Positions 16,963 to 27,402 of a DNA stretch of 37,362 nucleotides are shown in pieces. Every line of letters starts with the position of its first letter. Positions within the stretch are counted from its first letter, which is position 1. Location of the stretch: NCBI GenBank assembly GCA_016938615.1, contig JAFGUH010000005.1, forward strand, positions 1 through 37,362. The letters run 5' to 3'. The notes under the pieces are model-generated. The model was not told where the DNA came from, did no database searches, and was given only the letters and a program-made list of their open reading frames with translations. The DNA is from Halothiobacillaceae bacterium. GTDB lineage: Bacteria; Pseudomonadota; Gammaproteobacteria; Halothiobacillales; Halothiobacillaceae. The translations under genes were made by a program, and so were the position numbers.

Positions 16963-17198
16963 TCCCGGCGGGAATCGGCGTTCGCCCGGCCTGTCCCGGG
17001 CCGAGGGGCCGACGGGGCGAAGCACTCGGGCCTCGCCGGGCTCATACCGGTATTCCCTTGCAGCCGATGTTCACGGCCTGCGCCGAATTGGCAAGGGCCG
17101 GTTCCGCGGACTGACTCGGCGTCGATCAACCGGGCGCAAGCCAGTCCCCGCGCCTGTCGGCCCCGGGGCATGTCAGGCGCGATACCGATCGCGTCGCG

Positions 17199-18710
17199 CT
17201 ATTCGCCCTCGACAGTTCGTCGTGCCCGATCGAGCACGCGCTGCATCATTTCCGTTTCCACCGAACTCGCGCCTTCCCCCTTGGACGACTGGATCAGCGG
17301 GGCGATCAGGGCGTTGGTCTCCTGCTCGGTCAGCTGCTCGTTGATGGCCTGGAGATCGGCGGCGGTCAATTGGCCGGTATCGGCCTTGAGTTGCAGCAGG
17401 TTGTTGATGTAGCTGTAGCGCGCGTCAAGGTAATCGGCCATCGCCTGGAACACCCGCAACTCGGCGTTGAGCACGTCGACGATGGTGCGGGTGCCGACGC
17501 CGTAGCCGGCCTCGGTGGCGACCAGGCTGGTGCGTGCCGACTCGACCGCTTGCCGGAAGGCGGTGATTTCGCTGATCGAGTTCTGCACGCCGCGGTAGCT
17601 TTCCGAGGTTTGCTGGCGCACCTGGCGGCGCTGGCTGTCCAGGTCGAACTGGCTGCGCTGGTAGTCGAAGGCCGCCTGGCGCGATCGGGCGTTGATGCGG
17701 CCACCGGTGTAGATGGGCAGCTTCAGCTGGATGCCGACCTGGCCGTTGAGCGTCTCGTTCTGACCGGTGAACTGGCTGGGGCTGTCGTCATAGCCATAGC
17801 TGCCCTCGAGGTCTACGGTCGGTGCGCGCTGCGACCGGGCCACGTCGACGTTCTGTTGCGCGATCCGGGTGCCGACGATGGCGCTTTGCAAGCCGAGGTT
17901 CTGCTCGGCGGCAAGATCCATCCACTCCTCGGGCGAGGCCGGTTGCGGCGCGGTCACGTCGAGGTTGGTGCGGATGTCGTCGAGATCGGTCTCGGTTCGG
18001 CCGATGATGGTGGCCAGCGCGGCCTCGGCGTTGTTGAGCGCGTTGCGCGCCGAGATGATCTGGGCGGTCGCCTGGTCGTATTCCGACTGGGCGTCGGCCA
18101 CATCGGTCACGGCGACCAGGCCAACCTCGTACTGGCGCTGCGCGCGCTCGAGCTGCCGCTTGAGAGCGGTTCGGTTGGCCTTTGCCAGTTCCAGCTGCGC
18201 GTCGGCATTAAGTACCTGGAAGTAGGCCTGTCCCGTGCGCAGGATCAGGTCCTGGCGGGCCTGCTCGAAGTCGATCTCGGCCTGGCGGACCTGCAACTGG
18301 GCGATGTCGAGCTGCAGGTTTTCCGTCCGGTTGTAGATCGTCTGCGACAGGGTCAGTGCCAGGTTGCGTCCGCTGCCCTTGATCACGTCCTGACCGCCAG
18401 CGTTGCCGTCGATCACGCGGGTGTGCGTGTAGTCGACGCCTCCCGACCCCTGCAACTGCGGCAGCAGGTCCGCGCGCTCGATCGGTACGTTCTGCTCGAC
18501 CGACAGCCGCTGTTGTTGCGCCGAGCGCAATTGCGGGTCGTTCTGCTCGGCCAGGGCGTAGATGTCGAGGAGATCCTCGGCCAATGCGACGCCGCTCGCC
18601 ATGGACAGGCCCAGGCCGATGGCGGCCGACAGGGCTGCTCGGCGGAACGGCCGGGCGAGGCCGCGAGGGCCGCCCCGGCCGGGGACGGAGGCAAGGCGAC
18701 GGACTGGCAT
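17199..18710 (-). CDS. tolC: TolC-family outer-membrane efflux channel
   Basis: This 503-residue protein has a signal peptide (basic start, hydrophobic core about 27-44, probable cleavage after GVALA). Two OEP repeats follow. The sequence EDLLDIYALAEQNDPQLRSAQQQR is the typical mature TolC start, and long alpha-helical stretches are rich in Gln, Ala and Arg. TolC forms a trimeric outer-membrane channel for RND and MFS pumps and type I secretion. The ATG is preceded by GAGGGA. A MarR-like palindrome sits in the leader (18747-18758). The thiC-PCMT-tolC order matches Pseudomonas. No periplasmic adaptor or pump gene is adjacent. Confidence 0.93.
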   Translation of the reverse strand: MPVRRLASVPGRGGPRGLARPFRRAALSAAIGLGLSMASGVALAEDLLDIYALAEQNDPQLRSAQQQRLSVEQNVPIERADLLPQLQGSGGVDYTHTRVIDGNAGGQDVIKGSGRNLALTLSQTIYNRTENLQLDIAQLQVRQAEIDFEQARQDLILRTGQAYFQVLNADAQLELAKANRTALKRQLERAQRQYEVGLVAVTDVADAQSEYDQATAQIISARNALNNAEAALATIIGRTETDLDDIRTNLDVTAPQPASPEEWMDLAAEQNLGLQSAIVGTRIAQQNVDVARSQRAPTVDLEGSYGYDDSPSQFTGQNETLNGQVGIQLKLPIYTGGRINARSRQAAFDYQRSQFDLDSQRRQVRQQTSESYRGVQNSISEITAFRQAVESARTSLVATEAGYGVGTRTIVDVLNAELRVFQAMADYLDARYSYINNLLQLKADTGQLTAADLQAINEQLTEQETNALIAPLIQSSKGEGASSVETEMMQRVLDRARRTVEGE

Positions 18711-18746
18711 GGTGGGACTCCCTCGGACAATTGGCTGCGTAACTGA

Positions 18747-18758
18747 TTAGCCTGCTAA
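18747..18758 (-). promoter_or_regulatory. Palindromic operator candidate in the tolC leader
   Basis: On the tolC strand TTAGC-AG-GCTAA forms a perfect 5+5 palindrome 37 nt before the start codon, and the left half extends to ATAGTTAGC. This resembles MarR-family boxes (GTTAGC-N2-GCTAAC). The right half loses the symmetry beyond GCTAA. MarR control of efflux genes is well known, but no regulator gene is in the window, so regulation is inferred. Confidence 0.4.
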
Positions 18759-18943
18759 CTATTTGCACGATACCCCAGCGACCAACTGGCCGGCAAGGCA
18801 TGTTGCCACCGCCTGCGGCCCGCTGGCAGCCGGTCCGGACGTGCGTGCCTTTTTCGGTGGTCAGAGCTTAGCGCAGAACGGCCCCGGTTGAGAGACCGGA
18901 GCCGCGTGGTTCGATCTCGCCGCGTCGTGGCACGGGGCGAGCC

Positions 18944-19603
18944 TCAGAGCGAGAACGCCGGTTTGGGCTCGGCGCCGGCCAGGTAGGCCGTGCGGGTCTC
19001 GAACAGCGACTTGGTGTGGAACTGGCTCTCGGTGGTACGCGTGACCATCGAGACGGTCTGGATCGCTCCGGTGCCGGTAATCGCAAGCAATCTCCCGCCT
19101 ACGTTCAGTTGGCGCAAGCCGGCCTCCGGCATGGTGGCTCGCGCTCCGGTGAAGACAATCACGTCGAAGCGTTCGTCGCTGGCCCAGCCGTCGTGGGCGT
19201 CGCCGGTCTCCAACACCACGCGCTCGAACCCCAGTTCGGCGAGGCGATTCCTGGCGCGTTCGGTGAACTCGGGGAAGATGTCCACCGAGCGCACGCTATT
19301 GCCCAATGATGCGAGGCAGGCGGTGAAAAAGCCCGTGCCGGTGCCGATTTCGAGGACGCGCTCGTTCGGCTGGACCTGCAGGTACTGCAGGATGCGGCCC
19401 TCGACCACCGGCGGCAGCATGGTCTGACCATGGCCGATCGGCACGGCCACGTCGGCGAAGGCGTGGGCCCGCTCGGCATCCGGGGCGAAGCGCTCGCGCG
19501 GGACGTTGAAGAACACCTCCAGAACGCGCTTGTCGAGCACGTCCCAGGGGCGGATCTGCTGCTCGACCATGTTGAAGCGGGCCAGTTCGATGTCGGTGGG
19601 CAT
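18944..19603 (-). CDS. Protein-L-isoaspartate O-methyltransferase-like protein
   Basis: This 219-residue class I SAM methyltransferase belongs to the PCMT family. It has the N-terminal block NMVEQQIRPWDVLD, IGHGQTMLPPVVEGRILQ, and the SAM motif VLEIGTGTGFFTA. True PCMT enzymes carry GQTISQP, with the catalytic-region serine in TIS. Here it is GQTMLPP, so repair of isoaspartate is doubtful. The same variant is typical of the copy encoded between thiC and tolC in pseudomonads, as far as I recall. It is transcribed toward tolC with a 233-nt gap that holds no further gene. The start ATG has only a weak ribosome site. Confidence 0.8.
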   Translation of the reverse strand: MPTDIELARFNMVEQQIRPWDVLDKRVLEVFFNVPRERFAPDAERAHAFADVAVPIGHGQTMLPPVVEGRILQYLQVQPNERVLEIGTGTGFFTACLASLGNSVRSVDIFPEFTERARNRLAELGFERVVLETGDAHDGWASDERFDVIVFTGARATMPEAGLRQLNVGGRLLAITGTGAIQTVSMVTRTTESQFHTKSLFETRTAYLAGAEPKPAFSL

Positions 19604-19756
19604 GATGAGGCTCGTCGTCGGGAAAATTGGGTGCGCGGTAATTTACGGGTTTTCCCCTGCCCCGGCAACTTCCTGCGCGTGGTGGCGCGATCAATGCGGC
19701 CGGCTAAGTCACTGAAAGCGATGCGGGAACTTGTCGTTTGCCCTCCGCTGGGGTAG

Positions 19757-19805
19757 CGTGGCGAGCCTGAAGGCGTGGGTTCCAGCCCGGCTGGGATTCT
19801 CGCCA
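19757..19805 (+). other. Inverted repeat upstream of the TPP riboswitch
   Basis: GTGGCGAG...CTCGCCA bracket about 33 nt that contain an inner AGCC-C-GGCT palindrome. The structure lies just 5' of the thiC riboswitch, between it and the divergent PCMT gene. It could be a cruciform-type terminator or regulatory site. It does not fit a tRNA. Confidence 0.35.
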
Positions 19806-19810
19806 TCCGC

Positions 19811-21876
<2,066 letters not shown>

Positions 21877-21900
21877 ATCGTCTGGCCGCCGCCCCATATG

Positions 21901-21932
21901 AAAGCCCCCGGTAAAAACCGGGGGCTTTTTTT
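21901..21932 (+). terminator. Rho-independent terminator after thiC
   Basis: A 12-bp perfect stem (AAAGCCCCCGGT / ACCGGGGGCTTT) with an AAAA loop is followed by a run of T. The A-rich left arm means it may also stop the convergent DUF1328 gene transcript. Confidence 0.95.
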
Positions 21933-21953
21933 CGTGCGGCATCCGGTCTTCGG

Positions 21954-22118
21954 TCAGATCGGCGGTCGCCGACCCATCAGGAAGAACACGACGGCCAGGA
22001 TCAGGCCGACGACGAACAGGATCCAGGCGATCTGCGTCGCCGCGCCGGCGATGCCGCTCAGGCCGAGTACACCCGCGACAATCCCCACGATGAGAAAGAT
22101 CAGTGCCCAGGAAAGCAT
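21954..22118 (-). CDS. DUF1328 (YtjA-like) small membrane protein
   Basis: This is a 54-residue protein starting [19 protein letters not shown] and ending FLMGRRPPI. It has two predicted membrane helices (about 4-20 and 30-48) joined by GIAGAATQ, the signature of the DUF1328 family. The start ATG (22116-22118 on the complement) is preceded by a near-consensus AGGAGG ribosome site. The biochemical function is unknown. In enterobacteria YtjA-type genes are stress-induced. It is convergent with thiC, sharing the terminator region. Confidence 0.9.
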   Translation of the reverse strand: MLSWALIFLIVGIVAGVLGLSGIAGAATQIAWILFVVGLILAVVFFLMGRRPPI

Positions 22119-22351
22119 TATGCGACCTCCTTGATTGTCCGCCCGTTCGGCGCGATTGCCGTGCTTCTGGGCGGGGTCGGCGCACCTTGAGCCGACCGAT
22201 TCATGACGGCCATCGGTTTCGATGACCCGCTTTCACCTTTGTGAAGACGCTCGTTGCTTGCCTGAGTTCCGAACCCGGGTATGAATCGGCGGCGAGCGCC
22301 GGTCGTGGGCCTGCTAAGATCGCGGCCTTTCCGAACGCCGCCGGTGTGTCA

Positions 22352-23290
22352 ATGAGCGAACCAACCCCGGGTCCCGTCGAGGACCGCGAGATCCCCCGGT
22401 ATGCGCCGATCGCGCTGTTGCCGCTGCTCGCCTTGCTCCTGCTGGGCTTTTTCTGGGGATACAACTGGGTGGTGATGAAGGCCGTGCTGGTGGACGTCTC
22501 GGCGGCGTGGTTCGCCGCGCTGCGCACCGTGCTGCCGGCCCTGCTGCTGATCGCGATCCTGCCGCTCGCCGGCAAGCGCCTGCGCCCGCCACCCCTGTTC
22601 TATGCCCTGCCGATCGGCCTGTTCCAGACCGCCGGTTTCGTCGGTTTCATGATGTGGGCGCTCCAGTTCGGTGGCGGGGCGGGGGAGACCGCGGTGATCG
22701 TCTTCATGATGCCGCTGTGGCTGACCCTGATGGCGCATTTCGCCCTAAACGAACGGATCACGCGCGTGCAGTTGCTGGCGATCGGTCTCGCCCTGCCGGG
22801 GCTCGTGCTGCTGATCTCGCCCTGGGAGGCGGGGCTGATGCCGGCGGCGGTGTTGCTGGCCTTCGCCTCGGGATTCGGCTGGGCGTTGGGCGCGATCTGG
22901 CAAAAGCGCTACTACCACCGCTACCAGCCCGACCTGCTGAGCCTGACGGCCTGGCAGATGCTCTACGGCGGGCTGTTGCTGCTGGCGATCGCGCTCTGGG
23001 CCGAGCCCTTCGCCGTCGACCCGACGCCGAACTTCCTCTGGGCGCTGTTCTATAACGTGGTGCTGGCGGGCGCGATCGGCTGGCTGCTCTGGGTCTACTC
23101 CCTGCACCACCTGCCGACCTGGATCGCCGGTTTCGGGGCGCTGCTGGTGCCCGGCATCGGCGTGCTGAGTGCCTGGCTGGTGCTGGGCGAGACGCCGGGG
23201 CCGGTCAAGCTGCTCGGCATCGGCCTGATCCTGTCGGCGCTGTTGATCATCACGCTCTACCAGCGGCGGGCGTTCCGGCGGGCGCGTTGA
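22352..23290 (+). CDS. EamA/DMT-family transporter
   Basis: This 312-residue inner-membrane protein has ten predicted helices in two EamA repeats. The first is about 20-160 (LGFFWGYNWVVMKAVLVDVSAAWFAALR...). The second is about 170-305 and ends VLGETPGPVKLLGIGLILSALLIITLY. It is likely a metabolite or amino-acid exporter, and the substrate cannot be told. ATG 22352 is chosen. The upstream in-frame start at 22241 would add a non-conserved tail. A TAAGAT -10-like box at 22315-22320 may be its promoter. The stop TGA overlaps the 4-bp flank (TTGA) of a mobile-element remnant. Confidence 0.88.
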   Translation: MSEPTPGPVEDREIPRYAPIALLPLLALLLLGFFWGYNWVVMKAVLVDVSAAWFAALRTVLPALLLIAILPLAGKRLRPPPLFYALPIGLFQTAGFVGFMMWALQFGGGAGETAVIVFMMPLWLTLMAHFALNERITRVQLLAIGLALPGLVLLISPWEAGLMPAAVLLAFASGFGWALGAIWQKRYYHRYQPDLLSLTAWQMLYGGLLLLAIALWAEPFAVDPTPNFLWALFYNVVLAGAIGWLLWVYSLHHLPTWIAGFGALLVPGIGVLSAWLVLGETPGPVKLLGIGLILSALLIITLYQRRAFRRAR

Positions 23291-23390
23291 CGAACCTCTG
23301 CACGACGAGCCAACGCCTCTGCGGCTCGCGAGGCCCAGAGACAAGGTGCGCCGCGCGATCGCCGTCGCCATTGCCAGGCGCTGGACAGGG
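23291..23390 (+). mobile_element. Class A element, decayed left part
   Basis: CGAACCTCTGCACGA starts right after TTGA (23287-23290). The next 95 nt follow the left half of the 15435 element, including AGCCAACGCCTCTGCGG, GCGCCGCGC and ATTGCCA-GCGCTG. No right terminal repeat was found before the next gene. The remaining gap to 23647 has GC-rich low-complexity sequence with a repeated CCGTGCGGCT and no gene, and may be the decayed remainder. Confidence 0.75.
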
Positions 23391-23647
23391 TGGTCACGAT
23401 ACCGAGGCGGCCGGTGCAGCCCGGCCCGAGGGACGAGGGTCTCGGATGCGCCCGGCAACGCCGCCGGTGGACGTCTGGTGTCGGGCAAGCCCCGGTGAGG
23501 GGCGATTTGCCGAGGGCGTGCCCCTGCTGCCCCGGGTTCCCCCGTGCGGCTCCGGTTGCCCGTGCGGCTGCCGGATCACTTGTCGTTCGTGTCATGCTGG
23601 AGGGTCGCGATGGCGCGAGTGGCATAACCAAATCGGAGAGGTAATCG

Positions 23648-24391
23648 ATGGGCGAATGGCTCGAAGCGACCGTGACCGAAAAGATCCGCTGGAACGACGG
23701 CTTGTTTTCCCTGCGTTTCGAGGCGCCGCTGCCGGATTTCAAGGCGGGGCAGTTCGTTCGGGTCGGCCTGGATATCGAGGGTGAGCGGCTCGCCCGGCCC
23801 TACTCGCTGGTCAACGCCCCCGGCGAGACGCCCCACGAGATCCTGTTCAATATCGTGCCCGAGGGGCCGCTCTCGCCCCGTCTCGCGCGGTTGGAGGCGG
23901 GCGGTGCCCTGTTCGTGCATTCTTCGGTGACCGGCACGATGACGATGGAGCGTACGCCTGGGCATCGCCACCTCTGGCTGTTCTCGACCGGCACGGCCCT
24001 CGGACCGTTCCTCTCCATGCTAAAGACGGACGGGCCGTGGCAGCGCGCCGACCGGATCGTGCTGTGTCACTCGGTGCGTCGCGCGGCCGACCAGGTCTAT
24101 GACACGGTGATCCGCGAACTGCTAGAGCGCCACGGCAAACGCCTAACCTTCGTGCCCCTGGTCACGCGCGAGGTGGTGGCGGGCGCCCTGCACGCACGCA
24201 TCACCTCGGCGTTGGAGGCGGGCGACATCGAACGCATCGCGGGTATGGCGCTGCGTCCCGAGGATGCGCACGTGATGCTCTGCGGAAACTCGGACATGAT
24301 CGAGTCGGTCCAGCAGTGGCTCGCCGGGCGTGGCCTGCGGCGTCATCGTCGCCGTGAACCGGGAGACGTCACGATCGAAAAATACCACTGA
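23648..24391 (+). CDS. fpr: Ferredoxin--NADP(+) reductase
   Basis: This 247-residue FAD enzyme exchanges electrons between NADPH and ferredoxin or flavodoxin. FAD contacts are RPYSLVNAP (Arg50-Ser53) and the segment following GALFVHSSVTGTMT. The NADP domain begins LWLFSTGTALGPFLSML, and the C-terminus EKYH replaces the more usual EKYW, so the terminal residue is His and not Trp. The start ATG follows GGAGAGG. It stands alone between the decayed element and trpG. Confidence 0.93.
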   Translation: MGEWLEATVTEKIRWNDGLFSLRFEAPLPDFKAGQFVRVGLDIEGERLARPYSLVNAPGETPHEILFNIVPEGPLSPRLARLEAGGALFVHSSVTGTMTMERTPGHRHLWLFSTGTALGPFLSMLKTDGPWQRADRIVLCHSVRRAADQVYDTVIRELLERHGKRLTFVPLVTREVVAGALHARITSALEAGDIERIAGMALRPEDAHVMLCGNSDMIESVQQWLAGRGLRRHRRREPGDVTIEKYH

Positions 24392-24446
24392 AGCCGGGGG
24401 CAGCCGGAACGCGGTCGCGCCCCGCCTGCGGCCGACTCGCGTCGAC

Positions 24447-24452
24447 TATACT
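24447..24452 (+). promoter_or_regulatory. Candidate -10 box for the trpG unit
   Basis: TATACT, matching the consensus in five of six positions, lies 80 nt before trpG in a short intergenic stretch. No matching -35 is seen at normal spacing. Confidence 0.35.
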
Positions 24453-24487
24453 GTTCGCCCAGCGCTTACCCGGCGCACGCGGCCGGC

Positions 24488-24517
24488 GATCCTTGACGAT
24501 ATGATCCTTGACGATAT
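24488..24517 (+). repeat. Perfect 15-bp tandem duplication before trpG
   Basis: GATCCTTGACGATAT occurs twice head to tail, ending 15 nt before the trpG ATG. Each unit carries a -35-like TTGACG. A TTGACG (24493-24498) to TATAGA (24514-24519) pairing has a 15-nt spacer, shorter than usual. Confidence 0.95.
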
Positions 24518-24532
24518 AGAGGGGCAACCACG

Positions 24533-25137
<605 letters not shown>

Positions 25138-25141
<4 letters not shown>

Positions 25142-26370
25142 GTTCGTCGGCGGACGTCACCTCGCCGCGCGGGCGCCGTGCCGCGGTGCTGATCCTGGTG
25201 ATCGCCGGGCTGTTGATGCTCGCGCCGTTCACCGTCGATGCCTACCTGCCGTCCTTCCACGCGATTGCCGACGAGTTCGGCGTCGGCCAGGCGGCCATCC
25301 AGCAGACGCTGAGTCTCTACCTGGTCGCCTTCGCCTCGATGATGCTGTTCTACGGCCCGGCCGCGGACAGCTTCGGCCGCAAGCGCGTCATCCTGCTGGC
25401 CCTGCTGGTCTACGGGGGCATGACTATCTGGGCGGCGTTGTCCCAGAGCCTGTTCCAGCTGATCGCCGCGCGCGTGGGGCAGGGGCTGGCGGCCGGGGCG
25501 GGCGTGGTGATCGGCCGGGCGCTGGTGCGCGACCTGTTTGCGGGCGCCGACGCGCAACGGGTGATGGCCAACGTGATGCTGGTGTTCGCCGCCGCCCCGG
25601 CGGCCGCGCCCATCATCGGCGGCTGGCTGCACGAATGGTTCGGTTGGCGGTCGGTGTTTTGGTTCTTGCTGCTGTTCGCGCTCGTGCTGGTGGTCGCGAT
25701 CTGGCGACTGCTGCCGGAGACCGTCGCTCCGGAGGATCGGCAGTCGTTCGCGCCACGTTTCGTCGCCACGAGTTACCTGCGCGCCTTCTCCCACCCGCGT
25801 TACATGCAGTTGATCGTCGTGTTCGCGCTGCTGTTCGGCGGCATGTTCCTGTACGTCGCTGCCGCCCCAATGGTGCTGATCGACCACCTCGGCCAGAGCG
25901 AGGTCGATTTCTGGAAATTCTTCGTGCCGCTGGTGACCGGGCTGATCATCGGCAGTCGGCTCACCAACTGGCTGGCCGGGCGACTGAGCATGACCGCCAC
26001 CATGGCGCTGGGGCTGTCGATCAGCGGTGTGGCCGTGCTCTACAACCTGCTGCAGGTCCTCCTGCAGCCGGCCGACCAGGTCCACGGCGTATGGCTGACG
26101 GTCACGCCGATCACGCTCTACGTGATGGGCATGGCAACCGCCATGCCGGCGCTCAACATCACCGCGCTCGACTACTGGCCGGCCCAGCGCGGGTTGGCTT
26201 CGGCCTTGCAGGGGGCGACGCAGATGGCCTTCGCCGGCATTGTCTCCGGGGTGCTGGTCGCCTGGCTGGCCGACTCGCTGCTGGCACTCGCAACCGGCAT
26301 GGCGACACTTTACGTCGCGGCATTGGCGGTGTGGCTGTTCTGGTGGCGGACAGCCGATCCAAAGGTCTGA
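25138..26370 (+). CDS. Bcr/CflA-type MFS drug-resistance transporter
   Basis: This is a 410-residue, 12-helix MFS protein. Bcr/CflA marks are [19 protein letters not shown] in helix 1, [13 protein letters not shown] (the loop 2-3 MFS motif), [21 protein letters not shown] in helices 4-5 and PIIGGWL. Family members are proton antiporters for bicyclomycin, sulfonamides or small metabolites. The GTG start overlaps the trpG stop, giving translational coupling. A role in exporting a chorismate-derived metabolite is only a guess. A terminator follows. Confidence 0.88.
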
Positions 26371-26375
26371 AACAA

Positions 26376-26402
26376 AACGCCCGGCAACCAAGCCGGGCGT
26401 TC
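26376..26402. terminator. Terminator hairpin after the MFS gene
   Basis: AACGCCCGGC-AACCAAG-CCGGGCGTT forms a strong stem 6 nt after the stop. The A-rich upstream side and the TT downstream side could make it act in both directions. The T tract is short. Confidence 0.7.
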
Positions 26403-26488
26403 TGGAGCGTCATCCTGTGCGGCCTGACGCCGCCATGCATGCGGTGGGATTAAATGCCCATCCTGCCGACGTTCATGTCCTCGTCTTT

Positions 26489-27133
26489 TTATTCCCCGGT
26501 GGTCGGCGCCAGGATGGCGCCGTCCGCGCCGCCCTGGGCATCTGCGCCACCTTGGGCGCCACCTTGAACAACGCCCTGCGTGTCGTCCTGGATGCTGCCT
26601 TGGGCATCGCCTTGCGTGCCGCCCTGGATGCCGCCCTGAGCGCCGCCCTGCGTGTCGCCCTGGGCCCCGCCTTGGATACTGCCGTCCGCGCCGCCCTGGG
26701 CATCTGCGCCGCCTTGGGCGCCACCTTGAACAACGCCCTGCGTGTCGTCCTGGATGCCGCCTTGGGCATCGCCTTGCGTGCCACCCTGGGCGCCAACTCG
26801 GGCGTCGCCTTGCGTGCCGCCCTGGGCCCCGCCTTGGATACTGCCTTGCGTGCCGCCCCGGGCATCTGCGCCACCTTGGGCGCCACCTTGAAGAACGCCC
26901 TGCGTGTCGCCCTGGACACCGCCTTGCGTGTCGCCCTGGGCGCCGCCTTGAGCATCGCCTTGCGCGCCACCCAGGAGTCCGCCTTGACTGCCCCCCTGGG
27001 CCTCCACTTGAACCCCCACTTGGGCTCCACCACCCAGTTCCGCGCTTTGAGCTTGGGCGCTGCCCATGCCGATTATCGTTACCAATGCTGTGCTACCGAT
27101 GAGTGTCGTGATGGTTTTGGCTTCGAATTTCAT
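26489..27133 (-). CDS. Secreted Gly/Gln-rich tetrapeptide-repeat protein
   Basis: This is a 214-residue protein of unknown function. It has a signal peptide MKFEAKTITTLIGSTALVT with likely cleavage after SAQAQ. The mature part is almost only a period-4 repeat of the form xQG(G/D), for example GGAQGDTQGG, with Ala, Thr, Ile, Val and Asp as variable residues. There are no Cys, aromatic residues or catalytic motifs in the repeat. It is probably disordered or fibrous and extracytoplasmic. ATG 27133 is chosen because it starts a clean signal peptide after AAAGGTG. The frame extends to 27202. Other frames are also open across this region because the DNA repeats in multiples of 12 bp, but only this one has a signal peptide and ribosome site. 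Confidence 0.7.
   Translation of the reverse strand: MKFEAKTITTLIGSTALVTIIGMGSAQAQSAELGGGAQVGVQVEAQGGSQGGLLGGAQGDAQGGAQGDTQGGVQGDTQGVLQGGAQGGADARGGTQGSIQGGAQGGTQGDARVGAQGGTQGDAQGGIQDDTQGVVQGGAQGGADAQGGADGSIQGGAQGDTQGGAQGGIQGGTQGDAQGSIQDDTQGVVQGGAQGGADAQGGADGAILAPTTGE
26531..27000. repeat. 162-bp higher-order repeat within the Gly/Gln protein gene
   Basis: The start GCC(C)TGGGCATCTGCGCC recurs at 26531, 26693 and 26855, exactly 162 bp apart (54 codons). Copies 1 and 2 are nearly identical for about 90 bp, and copy 3 is more diverged and incomplete. Below this is a 12-bp periodicity matching the tetrapeptide. Confidence 0.9.
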
Positions 27134-27166
27134 AAAACACCTTTTCACGTCGTTCGTGGATGTCCC

Positions 27167-27184
27167 GGCATCTTTGTCGATGCC
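27167..27184 (-). other. Leader inverted repeat of the Gly/Gln protein gene
   Basis: GGCATC-TTTGTC-GATGCC is a perfect 6+6 inverted repeat 34 nt upstream of the Gly/Gln gene start. It could be an mRNA hairpin or a repressor site. Confidence 0.35.
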
Positions 27185-27307
27185 GCGAGCGGGAAATGCC
27201 ATTCGCTGGGTTCTGTGTCATCCGGCCGCGGCGAGAGTTCCTGATATCGTTCGCCTTTTCGTGACGGCCTTGGGGAAAGCGGGTTCCTCGGCATGACGGC
27301 GCGCAGT

Positions 27308-27315
27308 GATAGAAT
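27308..27315 (+). promoter_or_regulatory. Candidate extended -10 promoter element for yebC
   Basis: TGATAGAAT with -10 box TAGAAT (27310-27315) lies about 90 nt before yebC. The same nine bases occur upstream of ilvE. This is the only visible promoter for the long downstream gene run. Confidence 0.45.
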
Positions 27316-27402
27316 CCTCGGCAACGAGTCAATCAACGGGTGAGCCGGGCTCGCGCAGGGTTTTTCCCGGGCGAGCCCGGCCGGTAACAGCAAAGGTGGA
27401 GA

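Noticed and set aside
19757-19805. tRNA remnant
   Set aside because: GGGTTCCAGCCC looks like a T-arm, but the acceptor, D and anticodon arms cannot be formed.
23391-23647. Right half of the class A element or a small gene
   Set aside because: No terminal repeat, hairpin match or credible coding frame could be identified.
26531-27000. CRISPR array
   Set aside because: The repeat is continuous coding sequence with a 162-bp unit and no unique spacers.
26473-27033. Minus-strand frame rich in KAVSKAGPRA repeats
   Set aside because: Alternative frame of the same DNA repeat. It lacks the signal peptide and ribosome site of the 27133 start.
26240-27244. Plus-strand frame with ALGICATLGATL-type repeats
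   Set aside because: Its repeats are the reverse reading of the Gly/Gln gene repeats. It starts inside the MFS gene and has no ribosome site or signal.
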